Source of the DNA: JBNJGT01 sp046496745
GTDB taxonomy: Archaea > Nanobdellota > Nanobdellia > Woesearchaeales > JACJVW01
Length of the DNA stretch: 6,657 nt
Assembly (NCBI GenBank): GCA_046496745.1
Contig: JAWOGQ010000103.1
Span: 1 to 6,657, forward strand
Reading direction: 5' to 3'
Shown: in pieces, positions 1-5,615 of the stretch
Layout of the letters: every line of letters starts with the position of its first letter
How positions within the stretch are numbered: position 1 is the first letter of the stretch
Notes under the pieces: generated by a model
The model's input: only the letters and a program-made list of their open reading frames with translations
Databases searched by the model: none
Told to the model about the DNA's origin: nothing
Program-made: the position numbers and the translations under genes

Positions 1-912
1 ATCAGTTCAGTCTGGGCAATAAAGGTATTTCCTGAGGATAAGGAACTTGATTCTTATGAGGGTGAGCAGACTCATGTGATAACTTACCTGAATGACGGGC
101 CAAAGGCGGAGAATATTGTCCTGGAGATAAGTGATGATACGGATTATCTGGAAGATCATGTGAATATCGAGCCATACCAGTTTGTGCTTGAACCGAACCA
201 GAAAAAGAATGTGAAGATAATGACCAGTTTTCCCAGGAACCTTTCTCCTGAGAAGCACTGGCTACGCATTGAGCCAAGTGTGGGAGATGATTTCACATTG
301 TCTTTTGAGGTTCCTGGTGTTGCCAGGCCTGATCTGAGGATAGCTGAAATGGATATCTCAAATACGAATCCTATCGCAATATATGTGGAGCTTGAGAATG
401 CGGGCAATGTCATTGCACGAACGAAGCCTCTTATAGAAGTCTATAATGATACCCGTAAGATCGATACTATCATCTATGAGTCTGAGATCATGGTCCAGCC
501 TTTTGAATCAAAGACAGTCTCTTTGATGTATGATACTTCAGGGCTGGAAAAAGAGAAATATCATCTTAATGCCACTTTCTCTTACAATGACGGGCTTTTG
601 ACCAATACTTTAAGGAAGGATTTCACCATAAAGCAGGATGGAATAGCAAAGGCTTCTGAGTCTTTTGATTTCTGGTATCTGGGAGCAGGGGCTTTCCTTG
701 TTATACTCTTTTTCATACTCAAACCAGAATATTTAAGAACTCCTTTCCTATCAAAGGAAGATAAGGCATATCGCAGGCGGTTGATTGCACTGGAGAAACG
801 CCAAAAGCACATGAAGCATGAGATCGATCATCTTGTGAAGAAGACGAATGATTTCATAAATGATTCGAACCGCTGGCTGAAAAAGAAAGGTGTTGATTTT
901 GAGTTCAGGTGA
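1..912 (+). CDS. Membrane-anchored Ig-like surface protein with cytoplasmic coiled coil (5' partial)
   Basis: The frame is open from the first base, so the true start lies upstream; 303 residues are visible, ending at TGA 910-912. The first visible residues, ISSVWA, look like the end of a signal peptide, so little may be missing. Residues ~7-105 and ~108-212 look like two beta-sandwich (Ig/CARDB-like) domains: alternating beta strands, a PDLRI opening to the second, and several sequons. Residues 224-241 form one transmembrane helix, followed by a basic cytoplasmic tail. In that tail Y257, L261, L264, Q268, M271, I275, L278, T282, F285, S289 and W292 keep strict 4-3 spacing, which indicates a coiled coil. 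Topology is outside-domains, one anchor, inside coil. It is the first visible gene of a tight operon with the micro-protein and the VWA protein. No catalytic motif is visible and I do not recognise a named family; an envelope or adhesion role is inferred. Confidence 0.85.
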   Translation: MSSVWAIKVFPEDKELDSYEGEQTHVITYLNDGPKAENIVLEISDDTDYLEDHVNIEPYQFVLEPNQKKNVKIMTSFPRNLSPEKHWLRIEPSVGDDFTLSFEVPGVARPDLRIAEMDISNTNPIAIYVELENAGNVIARTKPLIEVYNDTRKIDTIIYESEIMVQPFESKTVSLMYDTSGLEKEKYHLNATFSYNDGLLTNTLRKDFTIKQDGIAKASESFDFWYLGAGAFLVILFFILKPEYLRTPFLSKEDKAYRRRLIALEKRQKHMKHEIDHLVKKTNDFINDSNRWLKKKGVDFEFR

Positions 913-1033
913 TATTGACGGAAAGCTTGAATCGCTTGAAAAACGCATGGATTCATTAGAGGAGAACATAAAATTTCTTAAGGATCTTCTTTCACATATA
1001 CACACGCAATTCCAGGATCTGAAGAAAAAATGA
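899..1033 (+). CDS. 44-residue coiled-coil micro-protein
   Basis: This short ORF lies between the membrane protein and the VWA gene and overlaps both. The proposed start is TTG 899, with AGGTG at 888-892 as a ribosome binding site. GTG 890 (47 aa) and ATG 947 (28 aa) are alternatives. The stop, TGA 1031-1033, overlaps the next ATG (1030-1032) in an ATGA junction. From TTG 899, residues I6, L10, L13, M17, L20, I24, L27, L31, I34, F38 and L41 keep perfect 4-3 spacing over five heptads, with charged residues between them. The whole protein is therefore predicted to be one amphipathic coiled-coil helix, with no signal peptide or membrane segment, so it is cytoplasmic. A partner could be the coiled tail of the upstream membrane protein, which has the same number of core positions. 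The function is unknown. Length, register and junction support a real gene, but the start is uncertain. Confidence 0.65.
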   Translation: MSSGDIDGKLESLEKRMDSLEENIKFLKDLLSHIHTQFQDLKKK

Positions 1034-1059
1034 AAAGGTATCTCATGAAAAGGTATCTC
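1030..1059 (+). repeat. Exact 15-bp tandem duplication at the VWA start codon
   Basis: ATGAAAAGGTATCTC occurs twice without a gap (1030-1044 and 1045-1059), giving MKRYL-MKRYL at the protein N-terminus. The first ATG lies in the ATGA overlap with the micro-protein and has no nearby Shine-Dalgarno sequence. The second ATG has AAAAGGT, supplied by the first copy, about five bases upstream. Either start leaves the signal peptide intact. Confidence 0.9.
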
Positions 1060-3168
1060 ATATTTTTGCTTTTGCTGTTATTCCTCAATTTTCCCAAGAC
1101 TCAATTCAGTATCGAGGATGATATAAGGGAATGCGGATGCATAGGTTTCTCGTCCCAAAGATCGCTGGATCATGAGGTCTGTTTTGGTCTGCCTTTCAAT
1201 TGCGAGCATAAGTCAGTTGAGGAGGTTGTCGATGAGCACAGGCATTCCTGCGAGGTATCCTCATGCGAGATCGCAAGAGAATATCTTGGTTTTGATTCTG
1301 AATTTGTGGATTCAGTCAGGTCATCCCAGCAGGAAAGGGATCCAATATACCTTCTTTTCGTGATCGATGTCTCTGATTCCATGAAAGGAAGTAAGATAAA
1401 TGAGACTGTAACTGCTGTGAGACGCCTGATTGATCTGCTGGATGAGAAGGATAGGGCGGCAATCGTTTCTTTCAATACGAAGGCTAATATCATCCAGGAT
1501 TTTACTTCAGATAAGGAAGTGCTTTATGATTCCATGGATCGTATAAGGACAGGAGAAACCACTTTTTATGTGCCTGCATTGATGAAAGCATACTCCTTGT
1601 TTGAGGATATAGATGAGAATAAGCAGCTGATATTTTTGAGTGACGGAAAGCCTGGAGAGGAAGATTCTACTATACTCAATTATACAAAGCCTTTGAAGGA
1701 AAGAGGGGTCAGTGTGTCAAGTGTGTGGTTCGGGGAATCTGAGGCTGAATCATCAGGTATTCTTGAGGAGATGGCCTCTGTTTCAATGGATGGGCCCATG
1801 CTTGGAAAGAAGGGGTTTTACGAGTCAGAGAATTCAGAGGGATTGTTTGATTCTTTCCAGGAGATCTATGAATCATCCCATCAGCGTGATAATTTTTTCA
1901 TGATACAGAGCATGTTTAGGGATACTTATTATGAGGATTCAGATATATTTGTTGACCTTGATGTGCTTTCAAGGAGAAACAATCATGTTGTGCCAGGGTA
2001 TACTATCAGGGATTCGCAGGCATTCTGCGCAGACGGGGTTAACTTATCGGTGCATTTCTATTCAGACAAAGAACATGTGCTTCCTTTATCTTTCACGTCT
2101 TCATACACTGGAACTATCAGGTTGCCTCCGGGAGAATATTCTGTTTTTGCCAATGTATCAGTAAAATATGGGAATGAATCAGATTGTGTGTATGATGATT
2201 TTGTGTATCTCAAGACAATCGATGTGAATGGGAGCAGGAAGACGTGCGAGTTCAATCATTCGGCAATGAATGAAACTATTAATTCAGGTTCTTATTTTGA
2301 TTCACACTTCAGGAATTCCAGAAAACTGATGCTTGCGCTTGATACGTCTGATAGCATGGGTTCAAGGAAGATAAGCGAAATCAAGGAGGCATTGCCTTAT
2401 TTTTTTGACCTTTTTACCAGGGAATATGATATCTCTTTTGTTACATTCTCAGATGAGGTGAGTGTCCTTTCTTCTTTCCTTTCTGATGCGAATGTTCTGA
2501 AGAGAAGGATTGAGCAGGTTAGGGTTGGAGGGCCTACATATTATGGTCCTGTTTTTGACTTGATCCAGTCATATAATGAGAGTTTTCCCGTGATATTCAT
2601 ATCAGACGGGAAGTCCTGGGATACTCCGGATTTTTCTCTTGATAATTTTTATGGGATCCAGGTGGGAAGCGGTTCTTCTCCCATGGATGCGATGAGAACA
2701 CAATCTGTGTTTTCTGATGAGTACAGGGAGGCTTTTATCAATCTTTTTCGTGATATCCAGGGATATGAATTCCCCTTGTACCTGGATCTTGCATTGAATG
2801 AGCAAAGTTTTTCTGCGGGAGATTCCTTGCACCTTACTGCTTATGTAAGCAGCCTGTATAATGGCATCCATTTTCCCAATGAGGAACCATGCCTTCCGGA
2901 GGCTGATGTCGAAGTCTTGGTGGATGGAGTTAATCATGATGCGGCACTTGCCCCGGATGGAAGTTATACTCTTACAATAAGGGATCTTGAGCCAGGCATA
3001 CATGAGATCAATGTAAGCGCTTCTGTGAATGGATTGCAGGGAGAAAGGGTATTTGAGGTCCAGGTAGATGGAAACGAAAAGGATTCTTTCCCTTTATGGG
3101 GGATAATCCTTAACATATCCTTGATTGGTATTCTCTTATGGATAGAGAGAAATCGAGTTCTCCTCTAA
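1030..3168 (+). CDS. Exported tandem VWA-domain protein, C-terminally membrane anchored
   Basis: This 712-residue protein has a hydrophobic signal peptide (about 8-20), then a segment with six cysteines (C35, C37, C51, C58, C74, C79). VWA domain 1 spans about 105-285 with a full MIDAS metal site: D113-x-S115-x-S117, T178, D205. A beta-rich linker (290-425) has C333, C386 and C406. VWA domain 2 spans about 430-577 with its own full MIDAS: D438-x-S440-x-S442, T503, D526. An Ig-like domain (about 580-680) and a transmembrane helix (about 687-705) follow, with a seven-residue inner tail. About ten sequons lie in the outer part, fitting an archaeal glycoprotein. VWA domains with intact MIDAS sites usually bind protein ligands through Mg2+ or Mn2+, so adhesion, sensing or assembly of surface complexes is likely. 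BatA-like partners of MoxR ATPases are another option, but no MoxR gene is in view. Translation is probably coupled to the micro-protein. The start is ambiguous because the first 15 bp are duplicated; ATG 1045 is the alternative. Confidence 0.92.
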   Translation: MKRYLMKRYLIFLLLLLFLNFPKTQFSIEDDIRECGCIGFSSQRSLDHEVCFGLPFNCEHKSVEEVVDEHRHSCEVSSCEIAREYLGFDSEFVDSVRSSQQERDPIYLLFVIDVSDSMKGSKINETVTAVRRLIDLLDEKDRAAIVSFNTKANIIQDFTSDKEVLYDSMDRIRTGETTFYVPALMKAYSLFEDIDENKQLIFLSDGKPGEEDSTILNYTKPLKERGVSVSSVWFGESEAESSGILEEMASVSMDGPMLGKKGFYESENSEGLFDSFQEIYESSHQRDNFFMIQSMFRDTYYEDSDIFVDLDVLSRRNNHVVPGYTIRDSQAFCADGVNLSVHFYSDKEHVLPLSFTSSYTGTIRLPPGEYSVFANVSVKYGNESDCVYDDFVYLKTIDVNGSRKTCEFNHSAMNETINSGSYFDSHFRNSRKLMLALDTSDSMGSRKISEIKEALPYFFDLFTREYDISFVTFSDEVSVLSSFLSDANVLKRRIEQVRVGGPTYYGPVFDLIQSYNESFPVIFISDGKSWDTPDFSLDNFYGIQVGSGSSPMDAMRTQSVFSDEYREAFINLFRDIQGYEFPLYLDLALNEQSFSAGDSLHLTAYVSSLYNGIHFPNEEPCLPEADVEVLVDGVNHDAALAPDGSYTLTIRDLEPGIHEINVSASVNGLQGERVFEVQVDGNEKDSFPLWGIILNISLIGILLWIERNRVLL

Positions 3169-4350
3169 GGCATCTTTGGTGGTAATCGTTTTAGTGAAAG
3201 CTGCACCATTAGGAGGTATTATAGAGATCTTTATTGTATCTCCATGTGTTATTGGAGCAGGAGTCTCAAAATATAATGTTGCCACATCTCTTGGTCCAAG
3301 GATACCTTCCTGGTAATTATTTCCTCTCTTGATGTAATCAACTATATAGTACCCGTTGTTGTTTTCAGGTGTGATCATCATATCAACATTATTGTCAAGG
3401 ACATAATCTGTCTGCGTTGTTCCGCTTATATCCAGAGTTGCATCCTGGACAGATGTTGTCACATCCAGGGTCTGGGGGGCTGAGCTGATATCTCCGAATG
3501 ATATGTTGGTTGTTGTTCCGGTTGAGAAAGTAAATATCGCATGGGTGTTATTGATGTGGACATAGTCAGGGTTGCCATCATTGTCCAGGTCATTTGCCAG
3601 TTCTGCCCTGTTGTTATAATAATCGATATCTACATCTGAATCTCTAAGATCTCCACATACATCACAGGGTGTACCGTTTATTGTTATACGGCCGTAGTCT
3701 CCAATGGGCTTGTCCATGTCCATCTCTCCTCCATGGCTTGAAGAGGATGGGTCTACACTTCCTCCTGAGATGTTCTCAAGGTGGACGAAAGTGAATGATT
3801 CTGATGAGAGGTTGAATACCAGGTAATCCCTTCCGTAACCTGAACAGAAGGATTCACCGTTGCATACCTTGACATAATCCGGATTTCCATCAAGGTCAAG
3901 ATCAACATTTCCCAGGCTTGTCCAGCTTCCCAGCAGGATGCTTCCTCCTTCTTCATGATAATAACCCAGTGGTTCTATATTTTCAGTGCGTGGAGTGATG
4001 TAGCCGTTGATCGATCTTTCTTTCTGGCCACCTTTCCTGTATTGAAGGTTTGTGGAAGTATCGTCAAGGCCGATTGTTATGATGGTGTCATTGAACTCTA
4101 TGATCTCTGAACCTGGAGCGAGCTTGATTGTCTTGATGAGCCGGGTGTATTCACCGTTCTCTTTTTCAAGGATTATCTCGTTTATTTCAAGACCAGTACC
4201 TATATCCTTTCTTGTCTGTTCTGTTGTCTGGTGGGATCCCTGACTGATGACCCCGCTTGTTTGCATGAGAACTATGACAGCTACTGCAGTAACCATCAAA
4301 ATTGTTATGAATAGTATGAGAGTACCGATGCCTACATTCCCTTTTGCCAT
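3136..4350 (-). CDS. Archaellin / archaeal type IV pilin-like filament subunit with calcium-motif insertion
   Basis: The 404-residue product begins MAKG followed by NVGIGTLILF and a long hydrophobic helix to about residue 30, then QTSG. This is the class III signal peptide and N-terminal helix of archaellins, expected to be cut after G4 by the prepilin peptidase PibD/FlaK; the helix then forms the filament core. The C-terminal part (about 345-390: LGPRD, then alternating strands and a PPNGAAF turn) resembles the archaellin beta-domain. Typical archaellins are nearer 200 residues. The extra length, about 120-290, carries two DxDxDGNPDYV motifs (D150-D158 and D254-D262), each followed by beta strands, like VCBS/FG-GAP repeats. 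It also has cysteine pairs C163/C169 and C229/C232, and about six sequons. The stop, TAA (complement of 3136-3138), lies inside the VWA gene. No other archaellum genes are in view, so it may be a solitary filament or an adhesive pilin. A TATA box 23-30 bp upstream suggests a leaderless mRNA. Confidence 0.85.
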   Translation of the reverse strand: MAKGNVGIGTLILFITILMVTAVAVIVLMQTSGVISQGSHQTTEQTRKDIGTGLEINEIILEKENGEYTRLIKTIKLAPGSEIIEFNDTIITIGLDDTSTNLQYRKGGQKERSINGYITPRTENIEPLGYYHEEGGSILLGSWTSLGNVDLDLDGNPDYVKVCNGESFCSGYGRDYLVFNLSSESFTFVHLENISGGSVDPSSSSHGGEMDMDKPIGDYGRITINGTPCDVCGDLRDSDVDIDYYNNRAELANDLDNDGNPDYVHINNTHAIFTFSTGTTTNISFGDISSAPQTLDVTTSVQDATLDISGTTQTDYVLDNNVDMMITPENNNGYYIVDYIKRGNNYQEGILGPRDVATLYFETPAPITHGDTIKISIIPPNGAAFTKTITTKDALEENSISLYP

Positions 4351-4372
4351 GGGAAGTTTTGAGGTTATTTGG

Positions 4373-4380
4373 TTTATAAA
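4373..4380 (-). promoter_or_regulatory. TATA box of the archaellin gene
   Basis: TTTATAAA lies 23-30 bp before ATG 4350. On the - strand a purine-rich CCAAAAAG precedes it, as a BRE element would. The expected start of transcription, about 26 bp from the box centre, falls on the start codon. With no Shine-Dalgarno sequence before the ATG, this predicts a leaderless mRNA. Confidence 0.7.
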
Positions 4381-4420
4381 CTTTTTGGTGGCTGAAGTGT
4401 ATGTCCTGGAAATCAGTAGT

Positions 4421-4432
4421 TCTTTTAAAAGA
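4421..4432. promoter_or_regulatory. 12-bp perfect palindrome upstream of the archaellin promoter
   Basis: TCTTTTAAAAGA is a perfect inverted repeat about 40 bp upstream of the archaellin TATA box. Its size and place suit a dimeric regulator, but such AT-rich palindromes also arise by chance. No further copy was noticed in the intergenic region. Confidence 0.25.
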
Positions 4433-4461
4433 GGTTGATCTCAAAGCCTCTCACCTTTTGC

Positions 4462-4496
4462 TTAATCTGAGTGATGTTTAATCATGGGTGATGTTT
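4462..4496. repeat. Imperfect tandem 18/19-bp repeat between divergent promoters
   Basis: Copy A is TTAATCTGAGTGATGTTT (4462-4479) and copy B is TTAATCATGGGTGATGTTT (4478-4496). They share TTAATC and GTGATGTTT, differ in the three or four bases between, and overlap by two bases. The repeat lies about 110-145 bp upstream of the archaellin ATG and over 170 bp upstream of secF. A repeated binding site for a regulator is possible. It resembles no family I know. Confidence 0.5.
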
Positions 4497-4534
4497 TAGA
4501 TGTGTATAGAGTTTTTCGAAAAAATGACTAGCAT

Positions 4535-4633
4535 CATCGAAGGCCGATTAGTATCTCTATATAAGGTGAAAGGGGGAAGTCCCTTACGGGGATGTCACCT
4601 CTTTTTAAAAAAGAAATCAGGCCGAAGTCGATG
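4535..4633 (+). ncRNA. Candidate structured RNA (long-range stem enclosing a hairpin)
   Basis: The outer stem pairs CATCGA (4535-4540) with TCGATG (4628-4633), GGCC (4542-4545) with GGCC (4620-4623), and GATT (4546-4549) with AATC (4615-4618). That is 14 Watson-Crick pairs, interrupted only by a small A/GAAG internal loop and one bulged A. Inside, AGGTGA (4564-4569) pairs with TCACCT (4595-4600), closing AAGGG (4570-4574) with CCCTT (4581-4585). The inner hairpin is followed by CTTTTT, like an intrinsic terminator. A weak TATA-like TGTATAGA (4503-4510) would place a transcript start near 4534, at the foot of the outer stem. The strand is chosen from the T-run and this box; all pairs are Watson-Crick, so the - strand would fold similarly. 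It matches no RNA family I can name. It could also be a regulatory DNA region, or overlap the small ORF at 4592-4732. Confidence 0.35.
4558..4565 (+). promoter_or_regulatory. Possible additional TATA box
   Basis: TATATAAG matches the secF box TTTATAAG at seven of eight positions. A transcript would start near 4589, three bases before ATG 4592 of a 46-codon ORF (4592-4732), and could also run on into secF. The upstream bases are not purine-rich, so BRE support is lacking. Confidence 0.3.
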
Positions 4634-4669
4634 CCGGAATTATTCGAAAAACTCATGTGTATAGTAAGA

Positions 4670-4677
4670 TTTATAAG
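4670..4677 (+). promoter_or_regulatory. TATA box of the secF-secD operon
   Basis: TTTATAAG lies 24-31 bp before ATG 4701, nearly the same spacing as at the archaellin gene. The predicted transcript start falls on or next to the ATG. The only GGTGG-like sequence (4677-4681) is about 20 bp from the ATG, too far for a ribosome binding site. A leaderless secF-secD mRNA is inferred. Confidence 0.7.
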
Positions 4678-4700
4678 GTGGCTGCAGTTTTTCTTTGCTA

Positions 4701-5615
4701 ATGTCTCGCAAGAAGCATCCATTAGCGACTAAGGTCAAGTATTATTATGAGGAGCATTACAAGAAACTGCTCCTGATCCCTATGATCCTGCTTGTCCTTT
4801 CTCTTGGACAGATTGGATATCAGTTTGCAACAACTGGTACAATATTTCACCAGGATGTCTCTTTGAAAGGTGGAGTGACGCTTTCTGTGCAGGCAGAAGA
4901 CTTCGATCTTGATGCAATCAGAAATGCCCTGGATGATGAGAGCTATGATTATGATATAAGGGAAATCAGTTCAGGAGGCCAGATATCTGGATTCATAATC
5001 CAGGCTGATATCGCTGTAGATGATACAGGGACAATAAATGATTTGCAGGATAAGGTGGGAAATGTTCTCGGAATGGAACTGGATGATGAGAACTCAAGCA
5101 CTGAGACAGTTGGTGCCACTCTTGGTTCACAGTTCTTTTTTTCAACAATAAAAGCAATATTGATGGCATTCATATTCATGGGAGCAGTCGTGTTCTTCTA
5201 TTTCAGGACACTTGCACCGAGTTTTGCGGTCATACTTGCAGCATTCTCAGATATTGTTGTGAGTCTTGCGATAATAAACCTGTTCGGTGTAAAGATCGGG
5301 ACAGGAGGTATTGCTGCTTTCCTTATGATGATAGGTTATTCGGTTGATACTGATATCCTGCTTTCGGTAAGGGTATTGAAGAACAGGGAAGGAAGCACTA
5401 TGGATAAGGTATATTCAGCATTGAAGACAGGCCTTACCATGAATATAACAACCCTTGTTGCAGTCTCAATAGCTTACCTGTTCTCAGGTGCAGCGGTGAT
5501 ACAGCAGATCATGCTTATACTTTTTGTAGGGCTCCTTGTTGACATGATAAACACCTGGATCCAGAATGTGGGAATCCTCAGGTGGCATCTGGAAAGAAAA
5601 CCTCTGAAACGATGA
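4701..5615 (+). CDS. secF: Protein translocase subunit SecF
   Basis: SecF and SecD form a membrane complex that assists protein export through SecYEG on the outer side; it belongs to the RND superfamily. The 304-residue product has TM1 at about 23-41 and an external domain opening with D52-VSLKGG, the SecF form of the conserved D-x-x-GG segment. VGATLGSQF (137-145) precedes five more helices (about 148-168, 173-194, 203-223, 246-264, 268-290). D184 lies in one helix, and IGYSVDTD (211-218) with D216 and D218 is the conserved TM4 signature linked to ion coupling. The length suits archaeal SecF. ATG 4701 is preferred over TTG 4695 because a TATA box sits 24-31 bp upstream and there is no ribosome binding site, suggesting a leaderless transcript. 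The stop overlaps the secD start in ATGA, so the two are probably translationally coupled. The secF-secD order is archaeal; bacteria usually have secD-secF. Confidence 0.96.
   Translation: MSRKKHPLATKVKYYYEEHYKKLLLIPMILLVLSLGQIGYQFATTGTIFHQDVSLKGGVTLSVQAEDFDLDAIRNALDDESYDYDIREISSGGQISGFIIQADIAVDDTGTINDLQDKVGNVLGMELDDENSSTETVGATLGSQFFFSTIKAILMAFIFMGAVVFFYFRTLAPSFAVILAAFSDIVVSLAIINLFGVKIGTGGIAAFLMMIGYSVDTDILLSVRVLKNREGSTMDKVYSALKTGLTMNITTLVAVSIAYLFSGAAVIQQIMLILFVGLLVDMINTWIQNVGILRWHLERKPLKR

Noticed and set aside
1170..1493. A 107-codon - strand ORF opposite the first VWA domain.
   Set aside because: It is opposite the conserved MIDAS region, so the frame is open only as a by-product of the sense codons.
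2602..3003. A 133-codon - strand ORF inside the VWA gene.
   Set aside because: It is fully antisense to a strongly supported reading frame with clear domains; its composition shows no protein-like pattern.
4541..4553. A short stretch whose complement, ATACTAATCGGCC, recalls from memory the 3' end of 23S rRNA.
   Set aside because: Only about a dozen bases agree and the flanks do not resemble rRNA, so chance is the better explanation.
4524..4664. A 46-codon + strand ORF starting MTSIIEGRLVS through the candidate RNA.
   Set aside because: All five of its arginines use CGA or CGG, unlike the AGG/AGA preference of the real genes, and no TATA box or ribosome binding site fits ATG 4524.
4695..4700. 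TTG 4695 as the secF start, two codons upstream of ATG 4701.
   Set aside because: ATG 4701 fits the TATA spacing better and gives a normal SecF N-terminus.
4534..4722. A 62-codon - strand ORF across the intergenic region and the secF start.
   Set aside because: It runs antisense to the secF promoter and first codons, has no promoter or ribosome binding site that I can see, and reads as no known protein.
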